Below, piece after piece: positions 1-9,572 of a stretch of 64,000 nucleotides of DNA. The first letter of the stretch is position 1, and each line of letters opens with the position of its first letter. A model generated the notes under the pieces. That model had not been told where the DNA came from and did not search any database. It worked only from the letters and a program-made list of their open reading frames with translations. This DNA comes from Leuconostoc lactis (GTDB lineage: Bacteria > Bacillota > Bacilli > Lactobacillales > Lactobacillaceae), in assembly GCF_007954625.1 (NCBI RefSeq), contig NZ_CP042420.1, forward strand, positions 1,128,501-1,192,500, written 5' to 3'. The position numbers were made by a program, and so were the translations under genes.

Positions 1-99
1 ACTTTTAAAGAAATGCTGCCCGTCTTTGATGATCCGCAAATTAATGAATTGGCATTGGGGCCAAGGATTGCTGGTGAACGGTCGTTATCATGGTTGTAA
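1..99 (+). CDS. C-terminal 32 residues of an unidentified protein
   Basis: Frame 1 is open from the window edge to a TAA at 97-99 and ends in the residues RIAGERSLSWL. The codons look like those of the neighbouring genes, so this is probably the tail of a real gene. I do not recognise the family. It is followed by the inverted repeat at 143-169, which could terminate it, and then by the purD control region, so it is probably not co-transcribed with purD. Confidence 0.55.
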   Translation, partial: TFKEMLPVFDDPQINELALGPRIAGERSLSWL

Positions 100-112
100 C
101 CGCATACATCCT

Positions 113-208
113 TAATGTTCGTTTTGTTTCGTGCTAATCGCCAAAACGTTCGTTATTAACGAACGTTTTTTATATTTGTGAGAAAAAGATAATTTAGACA
201 CGAACACA
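113..208 (+). promoter_or_regulatory. purD control region with four CGAAC (PurBox-like) elements
   Basis: Four copies of a CGAAC core lie upstream of purD: reverse orientation (GTTCG) at 117-121 and 148-152, forward at 160-164 and 201-205. The flanks are AT-rich and the base before the core is usually A (ACGAAC), close to the PurR box known from Bacillus and Lactococcus (AWWWCCGAACWWT). The purB upstream region repeats the arrangement almost exactly: first two boxes 31 bp apart in both, and a TTTGTGAGA followed by a last CGAAC at identical spacing (26 bp between TTTGTG and CGAAC starts). Binding by a PurR-type regulator is inferred from family knowledge and from the genes downstream. Confidence 0.7.
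143..171 (+). terminator. 13-bp perfect inverted repeat with T-run; terminator and/or paired PurBox
   Basis: Arms 143-155 and 157-169 are perfect reverse complements around a single central base, followed by a run of Ts (166-171). It could end the upstream gene. Its arms also contain two facing CGAAC boxes, so the symmetry may serve protein binding instead of, or as well as, termination. Confidence 0.5.
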
Positions 209-273
209 AGCCGATAAAATTCTGCTAAACTAAGTATATAGTTTGATATTTAGTAGTCAGTTTAGAGGATAAT

Positions 274-1530
274 ATGAAAAAAGTATTAGTAATTGGTTCA
301 GGTGCGCGAGAGCATGCACTTGCTCAGGCCTTTTTGCGGAGTGACCAGGTTGAACAAGTCATTGTTGCGCCTGGTAATGATGGCATGACGGATGACGGCT
401 TGCAGCGCGCAGCCGTCGCCGTCACAGATTTACAAGGCTTGCGTGACTTAGCAGTGGCTGAAGCGGTTGATTTGACCTTTGTTGGGAACGAAGAACCCTT
501 GACACTGGGCGTGGTGGATGCGTTCCGCCAAGCAGGGTTGCAAATTTTTGGCCCAACGCAAGCAGCAGCGCAATTAGAAGGGTCTAAGTCATTCACGAAG
601 CGGATACTTGACCAATACAATATTCCAACGGCGCAATCACGGACGGTGACCAATCACACAGCTGCCCAAGTCGCTGTGACTGAATTTGGATTGCCAATTG
701 TCTTTAAATTAGATGGCTTGGCCTTGGGCAAAGGGGTGACGATTGTCACAACAGCTACCCAAGCAGCGGATTATTTAACTGACCTGTATACACGTCAGCC
801 AGAAGCAAAATTGGTCATTGAAAGTTATCTTGACGGCGTTGAGTTTTCAATTTTTTCATTAGTGGGTCAAGATGGCGTAGTCACGCATGCCCCATTGGCA
901 CAAGATCACAAACGCCGCTTTGATCAAGATAAGGGGCCAAATACTGGCGGTATGGGTGCGTATAGTCCAGTGCGTTGGTTGTCTGAAGAAGTTCGACAAC
1001 AAGCCATTGACACGCTCGTCATGCCAACGATTGCCGCCATGGCAAAAGAGGGCACACCGTTCACCGGTATCTTATATACAGGGGTGATGTTAACGGCTGA
1101 AGGACCTAAAGTGATTGAATTTAACGTGCGCTTTGGTGACCCCGAAGCACAAGTTGTGTTGCCACAATACAGGGGTGATTTTTATCAATTAATTGTTGAT
1201 TTACTCCAAGGTCAGGCAGTTGACCCAGAATGGCAAACAGATGACGTCTATATCGGGGTTGTTTTGGCGGCTGCTGGTTATCCAGAAGCACCTGAAAAAG
1301 GGGCTAGTGTCCCAACACCAAGTGATGTGGCACCATTAGAGATTAACTATGCCGGTGTGAAAAATGGGCTTGCCAGCGGTGGCCGAGTAGCGACGGTTGT
1401 CGCCCATGCGCAAGATACGCAAACAGCGCAACAAAAAGTGTATGAGACTATTGATCAATTACAATTAACATTACAGTACCGTCATGACATTGCCTATCAG
1501 GCTGTCCAACATGAGATGGATAAGATGTGA
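274..1530 (+). CDS. purD: Phosphoribosylamine-glycine ligase (GAR synthetase)
   Basis: Second step of de novo purine synthesis: joins glycine to 5-phosphoribosylamine using ATP, in the cytosol. The 418 residues match the usual PurD length. The N-terminal GSGAREHAL motif is at residues 8-16, the ATP-grasp segment KLDGLALGKGVTI at about 145-157, and the metal/ATP-binding EFNVRFGDPEAQVV at about 282-295. AGAGGAT seven to eight bases before ATG supports the start. It leads a two-gene operon with fhs, which supplies formyl-tetrahydrofolate to the same pathway. The other early pur genes are not in the window upstream, so purD has its own promoter and box array. Confidence 0.96.
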   Translation: MKKVLVIGSGAREHALAQAFLRSDQVEQVIVAPGNDGMTDDGLQRAAVAVTDLQGLRDLAVAEAVDLTFVGNEEPLTLGVVDAFRQAGLQIFGPTQAAAQLEGSKSFTKRILDQYNIPTAQSRTVTNHTAAQVAVTEFGLPIVFKLDGLALGKGVTIVTTATQAADYLTDLYTRQPEAKLVIESYLDGVEFSIFSLVGQDGVVTHAPLAQDHKRRFDQDKGPNTGGMGAYSPVRWLSEEVRQQAIDTLVMPTIAAMAKEGTPFTGILYTGVMLTAEGPKVIEFNVRFGDPEAQVVLPQYRGDFYQLIVDLLQGQAVDPEWQTDDVYIGVVLAAAGYPEAPEKGASVPTPSDVAPLEINYAGVKNGLASGGRVATVVAHAQDTQTAQQKVYETIDQLQLTLQYRHDIAYQAVQHEMDKM

Positions 1531-1557
1531 GAAGTGCAGTTAAACGAGGATAAAGAG

Positions 1558-3222
1558 ATGCAAACAGATATTGAAATTGCCCAAGCCGCAACCGTTAAGC
1601 CAATTACAGAGATTGCTGCTGCTGCCGGTTTGGCCAGCCATGAAATTGAACCTTACGGTTTTGATAAAGCCAAAATTAAATTAGATCCAACGATGCCCCG
1701 ATCAAAGCAGTTGGGCAAACTTATTTTGGTCACATCGATTAACCCAACGCCTGCTGGTGAAGGGAAGTCAACGGTGACGGTTGGCTTGGCAGATGCGTTG
1801 GCAATGGCTGGTAAGAAAACCATGATTGCCCTTCGGGAACCCTCACTGGGCCCTGTGATGGGGATGAAAGGTGGTGCGACTGGTGGTGGGATGGCACAAG
1901 TCATCCCCATGGCGGATATTAATTTGCATTTTACTGGTGACTTTCATGCGCTCACATCAGCCCATGATACGATTGCTGCCGTATTGGATAATAGTTTACA
2001 ACAAGGTAATCCGTTAAATATTGATCCGCGTCGTATTATTTGGAAGCGCGTGTTAGATATTAATGATCGTGCGTTGCGCCATATCACCATTGGGATGGGC
2101 GGACCGACTTCTGGCGTACCGCGAGAAGATGGGTTTGACATTACAGTTGCCTCAGAGTTGATGGCCATTTTGACCTTATCAACTGATTTAATGGATTTGA
2201 AAGCTCGTGTGGCGCGCATTGTGGTTGGTTATACCTACGACAAAGAACCCGTGACGGTAGCAGATTTGGGTATTGCCGGTGCGATTGCGGTTTTGTTGAA
2301 AGATGCCATTAAGCCTAACTTAGTCCAGACGTTAGCACATACACCAGCCATCATTCACGGTGGCCCGTTTGCCAATATTGCCCAAGGGACAAATTCTATT
2401 TTGGCAACTAAAACGGCGTTGCAATTAGCAGATTATGCGGTGACTGAAGGAGGCTTTGGCGCTGACCTTGGTGGTGAAAAGTTCTTGGATGTGAAGGTGC
2501 CATTATTGGGCAAGACACCAGATGCGATTGTTGTCGTGGCGACGGTTCGCGCCTTGAAGCATCATGGCGGTGTGGCTTTAGCTGATTTAGATGCTGAAAA
2601 TATACCAGCACTGACTGCCGGGCTTGAAAACTTGGGGCAACACTTGATGGCTATGGGCCGTTACGGTGTGCCCGTGGTGGTGGCCATTAATCGTTTTACT
2701 GCCGATACCGAAGCAGAAATTCAAACCATTAAAGCTTATACTGAACAATTTGGGGCAACAGCGTACACCACCGAAGTTTGGGCCAAAGGTGGTGCTGGGG
2801 CGCAAGAACTCGCTGCTGCTGTGATTGAAGTGGCTGATCAAGAAGCCGACTTTACGCCACTCTATCAACCTGACGATGACGCACTGACGAAGCTCAACGC
2901 CATCGTGACCACGATTTATGGGGGTGCAGGGGTTGAATTATCTGCCACAGCGCAAAAACAACTCGCAGAATTTAAGCAACGTGGTTGGGATAAATTACCC
3001 ATTATCATGGCTAAAACACAATATTCTTTCTCTGACGATCCCAAAAAACTCGGGGCGCCAAAAGATTTTGTGATTCACATTCGTGAGTTTGTGCCGAAAT
3101 TAGGTGCCGGCTTCTTAGTTGCGATGACGGGAACAATTTTGACAATGCCGGGCTTACCAAAACACCCAGCAGCATTCGACATTGATATTGACGAGACTGG
3201 TAAAATAACTGGACTCTTTTAA
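1558..3222 (+). CDS. fhs: Formate-tetrahydrofolate ligase
   Basis: Makes 10-formyl-tetrahydrofolate from formate, THF and ATP, the one-carbon donor for two steps of purine synthesis. The frame opens at a GTG at 1534, but GAGGA at 1546-1550 is correctly spaced only for the ATG at 1558, giving 554 residues, the family's normal length. The nucleotide-binding segment [14 protein letters not shown] is at about residues 63-76 and the [11 protein letters not shown] segment follows near 100. It starts 27 bases after purD stops, so the two are surely co-transcribed and share the purD boxes. A strong hairpin terminator follows directly. Confidence 0.96.
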   Translation: MQTDIEIAQAATVKPITEIAAAAGLASHEIEPYGFDKAKIKLDPTMPRSKQLGKLILVTSINPTPAGEGKSTVTVGLADALAMAGKKTMIALREPSLGPVMGMKGGATGGGMAQVIPMADINLHFTGDFHALTSAHDTIAAVLDNSLQQGNPLNIDPRRIIWKRVLDINDRALRHITIGMGGPTSGVPREDGFDITVASELMAILTLSTDLMDLKARVARIVVGYTYDKEPVTVADLGIAGAIAVLLKDAIKPNLVQTLAHTPAIIHGGPFANIAQGTNSILATKTALQLADYAVTEGGFGADLGGEKFLDVKVPLLGKTPDAIVVVATVRALKHHGGVALADLDAENIPALTAGLENLGQHLMAMGRYGVPVVVAINRFTADTEAEIQTIKAYTEQFGATAYTTEVWAKGGAGAQELAAAVIEVADQEADFTPLYQPDDDALTKLNAIVTTIYGGAGVELSATAQKQLAEFKQRGWDKLPIIMAKTQYSFSDDPKKLGAPKDFVIHIREFVPKLGAGFLVAMTGTILTMPGLPKHPAAFDIDIDETGKITGLF

Positions 3223-3229
3223 ATAGCGG

Positions 3230-3256
3230 CGTTAGCAGGTTACTGCTAACGTTTTT
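3230..3256 (+). terminator. Terminator after purD-fhs
   Basis: 9-bp stem CGTTAGCAG/CTGCTAACG with a 4-nt loop, followed by five Ts. Confidence 0.9.
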
Positions 3257-3288
3257 GGCGATGCATTAAAGAAAGCGAAGGATACGCC

Positions 3289-4092
3289 ATGGCACAGCTT
3301 GAAGTGAATTATTACTCACAAGTATTAGGAATGGATCGCGTGATGCAAGTGATTTTACCAGAACTATCTGATCACATGCCGGCATGGACAGCAGCTGACC
3401 TGCAAGATATTCCTGTTTTGTATTTATTGCATGGCATGTCGGGCGATCAAGCGGTCTGGTCACGGCGGACAAGTATTGAACGTCTCGTGCGACAAACGCC
3501 GTTAGCCATTGTCATGCCGTCGACTGATTTAGCTTGGTATACCAATACACAATATGGGATGGCTTATTTTGATGCGTTGTGCCATGAGTTACCGCAAAAA
3601 GTGGCAACATTGTTCCCACAAATTTCACAAAAACGTGAGAAAAATTTTGTGGCTGGTTTGTCAATGGGTGGGTACGGGGCCTTTAAAATGGCCTTGGCTA
3701 GCAACCAGTTTAGTTATGCTGCCTCACTTTCTGGCGCGCTACTGGGCGATCCAAATTTTCCTGGACGCACAACTTGGCAAAGTCCGGCCTACTGGGCCGG
3801 TATCTTTGGCGATATGGATCAGTTACAAGGTTCAGAAAATGATGTTATCGCGCTTGCCAAAACACAAGTCCAAACGCAACCTGTACGCCCGAAACTTTAC
3901 GCCTGGATTGGGGAGCAGGACTATTTATATCACAATAATTTAACCACTATCCCACAAATTCAGGCCTTAGGCTATGACGTGACGTTTGAAACAAGTCCCG
4001 GCACTCATGATTGGTATTATTGGGATCAACATATCGAACGCGTCCTCGAATGGCTGCCAATTAACTATCAACCAGAAGAACGGTTGTCTTAA
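3289..4092 (+). CDS. Esterase of the alpha/beta-hydrolase fold (tributyrin esterase type)
   Basis: Putative esterase family (PF00756-like), resembling the cytosolic EstA/tributyrin esterases of lactic acid bacteria, which cleave short-chain acyl esters. The nucleophile elbow GLSMGGYGA places the serine at residue 125. The likely acid is Asp211 (GEQDYLYHN) and the likely base His240 (GTHDWYYW). There is no signal peptide or membrane segment, so it should be cytosolic. GAAGGA sits 8 nt before the ATG. It stands between terminators as a single gene. The exact substrate cannot be read from the sequence. Confidence 0.88.
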   Translation: MAQLEVNYYSQVLGMDRVMQVILPELSDHMPAWTAADLQDIPVLYLLHGMSGDQAVWSRRTSIERLVRQTPLAIVMPSTDLAWYTNTQYGMAYFDALCHELPQKVATLFPQISQKREKNFVAGLSMGGYGAFKMALASNQFSYAASLSGALLGDPNFPGRTTWQSPAYWAGIFGDMDQLQGSENDVIALAKTQVQTQPVRPKLYAWIGEQDYLYHNNLTTIPQIQALGYDVTFETSPGTHDWYYWDQHIERVLEWLPINYQPEERLS

Positions 4093-4121
4093 GCATGAAC
4101 GCTTAAAGTCCGTGTTTTTTT
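4089..4121 (+). terminator. Possible weak terminator after the esterase
   Basis: Stem TTAAGC/GCTTAA (4089-4094 and 4101-4106) overlaps the stop codon; a run of seven Ts follows only after 8 nt, so the match is poor. Confidence 0.35.
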
Positions 4122-4219
4122 ATTTAATTCATATTATATTTTATAATTGTACGTCATTTGTTTACAAAAAAAAGAAATGTATGATTAAATGATAAGATAA
4201 ATCGTGAGGAGACGAATAA

Positions 4220-5437
4220 ATGGAAAATAAATGGCTGCGGGCGGCATTGCCAGCGTTATTGATTCATGGCAGTATTGGAACGGTCTATGCTTGGAGTGTG
4301 TTTAAGCAGGCGATTGCCGATGATATCGGGGCATCGGTGGCTAACGTGGAGTGGGCCTTTTCAATTGCAATCTTATTTTTAGGGTTATCGGCAGCAGCTT
4401 TAGGTCACTTTGTGGAACAAGATATTAAGAAATCCGCCATCTTGGCGACGATTTTTTTTGTGACGGGGATGATCGGCACTGGCATCAGCATTCAACAAAA
4501 ATCATTACTCGGAATTTATCTCTTTTATGGTGTGGTCATGGGCATTGGGTTAGGGATTGGTTATTTAACACCAGTCAAAAATTTGATGTTATGGTTTAAA
4601 GAAAATAAGGGCTTGGGAACGGGCTTGGCAGTAGCGGGTTTTGGCTTAGCCAAGATGATTTTTTCACCCGTGATGATCGAACTACAACTACGGATTGGCC
4701 TCTGGCAAATGTTTGTCATTTTGGGTGGCGTGTTTGCCGTGATGATGCTGGCAGGGGCTTGGTTGATTCGTAAGCCGGCTGATTGGCAAGAAAAGCCCCT
4801 CAAGCAGCCTTTTAATCCCCTGGTATTGCTCAAAAATGGTAACTTTATGGGGATTTGGTTGATGTTTTATTTAAACATTACTGCCGGTCTAGCCATTATC
4901 TCCCAAGAAAAAGATATTTTAGCTGGGTTACGTACCCCGTCGGGGACGGCGGCCTTTTCGCTGGCAGCAATTGCGGTGGTAGTGAGTGTGGATGCCTTTT
5001 TTAACGCCGCTGGGCGCATTGGGTTGGCGAGCTTCTCAGACCGCTTACAAGACCGCAATACGATTTATCAAGTGATTTTCATCCTGTCATTGGTGATGGC
5101 GTTATTAGCCTTTTTCTTACCGGATCAGAGTGCGGTGATGCCGGTTGTGATTGTGGCAACATTTTTTGTGATTAATGCCGGTTATGGTGGTGGTTTTTCA
5201 GCCTTACCACCTTTGTTAGCAGATCGATTTGGTATGCATGCGATTTCAAAAATTCACGGCCTAGCGTTAACGGCTTGGGCAGCAGCCGGTTTATCGGGAA
5301 ATCAACTAGCGAGTTTGATTGTGCATGGTTTGGGGATGCCGTATCAAAATGTCTTTATCGCGATTGCGATTTTGTATGCGGTGGCTTTGGGGATTGCCAC
5401 GTTTGTGGTGAAACCAACGCAAACCATTATCGAGTAA
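4220..5437 (+). CDS. OFA-family MFS transporter (oxalate/formate antiporter type)
   Basis: A 405-residue membrane protein with about 12 hydrophobic segments. Its N-terminus (HGSIGTVYAWSVFKQ, near residue 16) is typical of the oxalate:formate antiporter family of the major facilitator superfamily; several members in lactic acid bacteria are annotated as monocarboxylate or lactate carriers. GAGGAG 9 nt before ATG supports the start. It appears monocistronic. Its end abuts the purB control region. The sequence shows the family but not the substrate. Confidence 0.85.
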   Translation: MENKWLRAALPALLIHGSIGTVYAWSVFKQAIADDIGASVANVEWAFSIAILFLGLSAAALGHFVEQDIKKSAILATIFFVTGMIGTGISIQQKSLLGIYLFYGVVMGIGLGIGYLTPVKNLMLWFKENKGLGTGLAVAGFGLAKMIFSPVMIELQLRIGLWQMFVILGGVFAVMMLAGAWLIRKPADWQEKPLKQPFNPLVLLKNGNFMGIWLMFYLNITAGLAIISQEKDILAGLRTPSGTAAFSLAAIAVVVSVDAFFNAAGRIGLASFSDRLQDRNTIYQVIFILSLVMALLAFFLPDQSAVMPVVIVATFFVINAGYGGGFSALPPLLADRFGMHAISKIHGLALTAWAAAGLSGNQLASLIVHGLGMPYQNVFIAIAILYAVALGIATFVVKPTQTIIE

Positions 5438-5453
5438 AACGCTTACAATCCTA

Positions 5454-5548
5454 ACGTTCGTTTTGTCTTAGATAAACGACGTGATTGTTCGTATTTTACT
5501 AACTGTTCGTTAACTTTGTGAGATAAACCTCATAAAATAACGAACGCA
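5454..5548 (+). promoter_or_regulatory. purB control region with four CGAAC (PurBox-like) elements
   Basis: GTTCG at 5456-5460, 5487-5491 and 5505-5509, and CGAAC at 5541-5545. The first box sits in TAACGTTCGTTTTGT, nearly identical to TAATGTTCGTTTTGT at purD. TTTGTGAGA (5515-5523) precedes the last box with the same spacing as at purD. Immediately before it, GTAAAACGCTTACA (5434-5447) resembles a cre site with two mismatches; I give that little weight. Confidence 0.7.
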
Positions 5549-5615
5549 ACTCGTGTTTTACCTGTTACAATTGAATTGAAAGCTAGAACACTAATGAAGT
5601 AGAGGAATCTTAAAC

Positions 5616-6911
5616 ATGATTGAACGTTATTCTCGTCAAGCGCTTCGTGATATTTGGTCAATCCAAAACCAATATCAAACTTGGCTCGATGTTGAAATTG
5701 CTGTGGATGCCGGCTGGGTCGCTGCAGGGCACATTCCTGCAGAAGATTTGGAAAAAATCCGCCAAAACGCCACTTTTGACGTTGACCGCATTGCAGAGAT
5801 TGAGTTATCAACGCGCCATGATGTTGTGGCATTTACGCGTAACGTGTCAGAATCACTTGGCGAAGAACGTAAGTGGATTCACTATGGCTTAACGTCAACT
5901 GATGTTGTTGATACAGCGCAAGCATTACGTTTGCGCCAAGCCAACGATATTATTAAGCAAGATTTGCAAGAATGGCGCGAAGCCATTAAAGATTTGGCCT
6001 TGAAGTATAAAGACACTGTCATGATGGGACGCACGCACGGTGTTCATGCCGAACCAACCACTTTTGGGTTGAAGATGGCGCGTTTCTATGCGTCAGCAAC
6101 ACGCGCGATTGAACGTTTTGATCGCGTGGCTGCTGAAGTCGAAACAGGTAAGTTATCTGGTGCCGTAGGAACGTTTGCCAATGTGCCACCTTATGTTGAA
6201 GCTGTGGCCATGAAGGAATTGGGCTTGACGCCACAACCAATTGGGTCACAAGTGTTGCCACGTGATTTGCATGCTGATTACGTGCAAACAATTGCGTTGA
6301 TTGGAACACAAATGGAAGAATTGGCAACGGAAATTCGCTCATTGCAACGCTCAGAAATCCATGAAGTTGAAGAAGGTTTTGCTAAAGGGCAAAAGGGTTC
6401 TTCAGCAATGCCACACAAGCGTAACCCAATTGGTAATGAAAATATTACTGGTTTGGCACGTGTCTTGCGTGGCTATGCCGTAACAGCACTTGAAGATGTG
6501 ACATTGTGGCATGAACGCGATATCTCACATTCTTCAGCCGAACGCATTATTTTGCCTGATGCGACGACAACCCTTGATTACATGTTGAATCGTCAAACAG
6601 GTATTTTGAAGAATTTGGGTGTCTTCCCTGAAACAATGCGTCACAATATGGATCGCACTTATGGTTTGATTTATTCACAACGTTTGTTGTTGAGCTTAAT
6701 TGACGCCGGCTTATCACGTGAACAAGCCTATGATACGGTGCAACCATTGACAGCACGTTCATGGGATGAACAATTGATGTTCCGTGACTTGGTTGACGCG
6801 GACCCAACAATCACTGCCCATTTGACTAAAGAACAAATTGATGACGCGTTTGATTATCACTATCACTTGCGTCATGTTGATGAAATTTTTATGAGAGTAG
6901 GTTTGGCATGA
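5616..6911 (+). CDS. purB: Adenylosuccinate lyase
   Basis: Catalyses two fumarate-releasing steps: SAICAR to AICAR in de novo synthesis, and adenylosuccinate to AMP. The fumarase/aspartase-superfamily signature [16 protein letters not shown] is at about residues 262-277; TSTDVVDTA (near 94) and [14 protein letters not shown] (near 138) are the other conserved substrate-binding segments. The 431 residues match the family. AGAGGA is 10 nt before ATG. The stop overlaps the hpt start by 4 nt (ATGA), so translation of purB and hpt is coupled. Confidence 0.96.
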   Translation: MIERYSRQALRDIWSIQNQYQTWLDVEIAVDAGWVAAGHIPAEDLEKIRQNATFDVDRIAEIELSTRHDVVAFTRNVSESLGEERKWIHYGLTSTDVVDTAQALRLRQANDIIKQDLQEWREAIKDLALKYKDTVMMGRTHGVHAEPTTFGLKMARFYASATRAIERFDRVAAEVETGKLSGAVGTFANVPPYVEAVAMKELGLTPQPIGSQVLPRDLHADYVQTIALIGTQMEELATEIRSLQRSEIHEVEEGFAKGQKGSSAMPHKRNPIGNENITGLARVLRGYAVTALEDVTLWHERDISHSSAERIILPDATTTLDYMLNRQTGILKNLGVFPETMRHNMDRTYGLIYSQRLLLSLIDAGLSREQAYDTVQPLTARSWDEQLMFRDLVDADPTITAHLTKEQIDDAFDYHYHLRHVDEIFMRVGLA

Positions 6912-7471
6912 CATCACTAATTAACCATCCAGCAATTAAGACAGTTTTAGCAACAGAAACAGATATTCAAGCACAAGTGCAACGTGTGGCGAATGAACTT
7001 ACCAGTAAATTTGCGCATAATGACAAGCGGCCAGTTTTTATTGCAGTCCTCAAGGGCGGGGTGATTTTTGCCACGGATTTACTCCGGAAAATGCCACTGG
7101 ATGTTGACTTTGACTTTGTCGATGTCAAAAGTTATTCAGGCGCTGCTTCAACTGGTCAAGTTAAAGTGGTCCATGACGTGAGCATGGATTTAACAGGACG
7201 TGATGTCGTGATTGTCGATGAAATTATTGATTCTGGTCGGACAATGCAATGGTTGCAAAACTATTTTGAACTCAAAGGGGCAGCCAGTGTCACGACAGTG
7301 GCTTTAGCTGATAAAAAGGCTGCTCGGGTGGTTGACTTTGACGTTGATTACTTTGGCCTTGATGTGCCCGATGAATTCTTAGTTGGCTATGGTATGGATT
7401 ACAATAATTTCTTCCGTAATTTACCGGTTATTGCCATTATTGATTTTGATAAAATTGATTTGATTAAGTAA
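6908..7471 (+). CDS. hpt: Hypoxanthine phosphoribosyltransferase
   Basis: Salvages hypoxanthine (and probably guanine) with PRPP to IMP or GMP. The PRPP-binding loop [14 protein letters not shown] is at about residues 98-111, preceded by the LKGGVIF segment near 50 and followed by the base-contacting [11 protein letters not shown] near 158-168. The 187 residues are normal. Coupling to purB puts synthesis and salvage of AMP/IMP under the same CGAAC-box promoter. The adenine deaminase at 15.6 kb would supply hypoxanthine. It ends convergently against fni with only 21 bp between stop codons. Confidence 0.95.
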   Translation: MTSLINHPAIKTVLATETDIQAQVQRVANELTSKFAHNDKRPVFIAVLKGGVIFATDLLRKMPLDVDFDFVDVKSYSGAASTGQVKVVHDVSMDLTGRDVVIVDEIIDSGRTMQWLQNYFELKGAASVTTVALADKKAARVVDFDVDYFGLDVPDEFLVGYGMDYNNFFRNLPVIAIIDFDKIDLIK

Positions 7472-7519
7472 CCAAACTAAAAACGCAACGCCTTAAGGCG
7501 TTGCGTTTTTAGTTTGGTT
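7470..7519. terminator. Bidirectional terminator between hpt and fni, 23-bp stem
   Basis: Arms 7470-7492 and 7497-7519 are perfectly complementary around a TTAA loop. A T-rich tract lies in the right arm for + transcripts and an equivalent one in the opposite direction. The left arm starts inside the hpt stop codon, and the right arm encodes the last eight residues of fni. Confidence 0.9.
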
Positions 7520-8548
7520 GATAAAGTTTTGTAGATTTGGGGCATACAACCGCGGTTTTGATTGTAACTCTGAGATGTGACGTGCACCAAGTAGGGTCAT
7601 GAGGCGTGGTAAAGCACGTTGCCATGAGATAATTTCATCAACGAGGCCGGCTTCGCCATGCGTCATTAAAGTGTTGAGCATGTAACCTGCACTGGACGTC
7701 ATTGTTGCGCCTAGCATGAGACTTGTCATGATGTCATTAGCCGACGCGATGCCACCAGTGGCAATCACCGGCAGCGTGTTCTGCGCCAATTGTGCTGATA
7801 GTAAACTTTCAACGGTTGATAAACCAAACTGATCAATATTAAAATTGTCGGCTTGACGATTACGCCGTCGTTCAATCACTGCAAAGTTTGTGCCATTGGC
7901 CCCACCAACATTAATAGCAGCAGGTTGTAACTGCTTTAAGGTGTCAAAAGCACTTTGACTCATGCCAAAACCAACTTCTTTGATAATGACCGGTACCGGC
8001 GACTTTGCAATGACAGTTGCTAAGTTATCAAGCCAATAAAAAGCACGATCACCTTCAGCCATCACTAATTCCTGTGCCACATTGACATGTAATTCGATGG
8101 CATTGGCATCGATCATGTCAATGGCGTCACGAACATGGGCAATTGGATGATCAGCGCCTAGATTCGCGATTAAAAAGCCATCAGGATGCATTTCGCGGGC
8201 AATTTTAAAGGTTTGTGCGGCTTCCGGTTCTTTGAGTGCAATCGATTGTGAGCCAACGGCCATCGCTAAACCAGTTTTTTGAGCAACGCTTGCGAGTTGA
8301 CCATTGATGCGGCCGGTCAGACTTGAGCCACCCGTCATCGCTTCAATATAAAAAGGCCAGTCAAACGTATGATTAAACAATGTTGTGTGAACATCCGCTT
8401 CGGCGACCGCCATTTCAGGGAAAGTGGCTGGTAACCAGCGGACATCGGCAAAAGTTGCGCCAATGGGGTTATTTTCTTGTTGCCGCCACAGTTTGACACC
8501 AAGTGATAGGTGTTCATCTTTGCGATGGGCTTGTGCAGATTCAGTCAT
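7493..8548 (-). CDS. fni: Isopentenyl-diphosphate delta-isomerase, type 2 (FMN-dependent)
   Basis: Interconverts isopentenyl and dimethylallyl diphosphate at the end of the mevalonate pathway. The type-2 enzyme is an FMN protein of the TIM-barrel class. Visible family motifs are RKDEHLSLG near residue 9, MTGGS at 71-75, and the flavin/phosphate-binding GGANGTNFAVIERRR and ATGGIAS segments in the C-terminal half. The 351 residues are typical. It is the last gene of mvaD-mvaK2-fni and its start overlaps the end of mvaK2 by 8 nt. Its final codons lie within the terminator stem shared with hpt. Confidence 0.95.
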   Translation of the reverse strand: MTESAQAHRKDEHLSLGVKLWRQQENNPIGATFADVRWLPATFPEMAVAEADVHTTLFNHTFDWPFYIEAMTGGSSLTGRINGQLASVAQKTGLAMAVGSQSIALKEPEAAQTFKIAREMHPDGFLIANLGADHPIAHVRDAIDMIDANAIELHVNVAQELVMAEGDRAFYWLDNLATVIAKSPVPVIIKEVGFGMSQSAFDTLKQLQPAAINVGGANGTNFAVIERRRNRQADNFNIDQFGLSTVESLLSAQLAQNTLPVIATGGIASANDIMTSLMLGATMTSSAGYMLNTLMTHGEAGLVDEIISWQRALPRLMTLLGARHISELQSKPRLYAPNLQNFINQTKNATP

Positions 8549-9572
8549 AGTGCACCTCGTTTTCGGGAAAAATCGTCATAAATAGGGGATCAATACCGCC
8601 CGCTTGCCAAACTTTGATGAGTGCCGCTGCATCATCAGTGACCACGGCAAAACCATTATCGCCATAACCGGCACCACTAATTTTTCCGGCAACTTGGTTT
8701 AAGCTGGCGAGGAAATGGGCAAGTTTTGGCGTCACATAACCTGCTGGCAAGTGTTTTTGCAGTAAGTTTTGATTTGCTTGGAATGCCTGAACTAATTGGG
8801 AATAGTTATGCGTCGTTAAGGCTTGAATAACACGTGAGACGGCTTGTTGACTCTGCGTCAAGAAAGTAGCGCTAAGGTCGAGCTGATGAATGGCTGATTT
8901 GGTATCAGCTGATTCATGGGTAGCGCCGAGTAATAAGCGCCAGTGGTTTGGCCAAGGTAAGGGGGTAATGTTGAGGGCTGGCCAGTCGCGTGTAATCGCT
9001 CCCGGCGTTGGCCACTGTTGTGCCGTATCGATCACTTGGGCTAAATCCGGACTTTGATACGCAATCACGCCACCGTATGTAATGGCGGCAATGTCGCCAA
9101 GGGAGCCATTTTTTTGCACGAAATAATGAGCCAAACCAGCCAGCTTAAAGCGAGTTAGGCGTGGCAAATGCAGTGAAAAATGGGCATCAAGGGCGGCAAT
9201 AATCCCAACAACGACGGCTGCGGAAGAGCCGAGCCCCAGTTTGCCATATGGTCCGTTTAAATCACTTTCGATGGTGATGTTAACGTCTGATAGCGTTGGT
9301 AAAGTTGTTTCAAATTGGGTATAGTCTTGAAGCATTTTAATGGCGGCTTGCACATAACGCCAGTGATCTTGCCCAACGGTGATCGGCTCCGCCATGTTAA
9401 AATGCCAAGCTGTCGCAATACTATTAGACGTGACGGATGAGGTAGGGGCATCGGTTACGGTTAAGTTTAGCCCCATCGCTGTGGCAGCGATAACTGCGGT
9501 ATGGCCAGGTGCCGTAATGGCATATTCGCCAGCTAAAAAGAGTTTACCGGGAACTGAGCATTTAGTTATCAT
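8541..9572 (-). CDS. mvaK2: Phosphomevalonate kinase
   Basis: Phosphorylates 5-phosphomevalonate to the diphosphate; GHMP kinase family. The frame is open further upstream, but the conserved N-terminus (ITKCSVPGKLFLAGEYA) begins at the ATG at 9572, giving 343 residues. The ATP-binding GHMP motif GKLGLGSSAAVVVGI lies near residue 110 and the C-terminal KISGAGYGDNGFAV motif near 300. The start lies 11 nt inside the end of mvaD, so the two are translationally coupled. The single cysteine (residue 5) is one of very few in the whole window. Confidence 0.93.
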   Translation of the reverse strand: MITKCSVPGKLFLAGEYAITAPGHTAVIAATAMGLNLTVTDAPTSSVTSNSIATAWHFNMAEPITVGQDHWRYVQAAIKMLQDYTQFETTLPTLSDVNITIESDLNGPYGKLGLGSSAAVVVGIIAALDAHFSLHLPRLTRFKLAGLAHYFVQKNGSLGDIAAITYGGVIAYQSPDLAQVIDTAQQWPTPGAITRDWPALNITPLPWPNHWRLLLGATHESADTKSAIHQLDLSATFLTQSQQAVSRVIQALTTHNYSQLVQAFQANQNLLQKHLPAGYVTPKLAHFLASLNQVAGKISGAGYGDNGFAVVTDDAAALIKVWQAGGIDPLFMTIFPENEVHYD

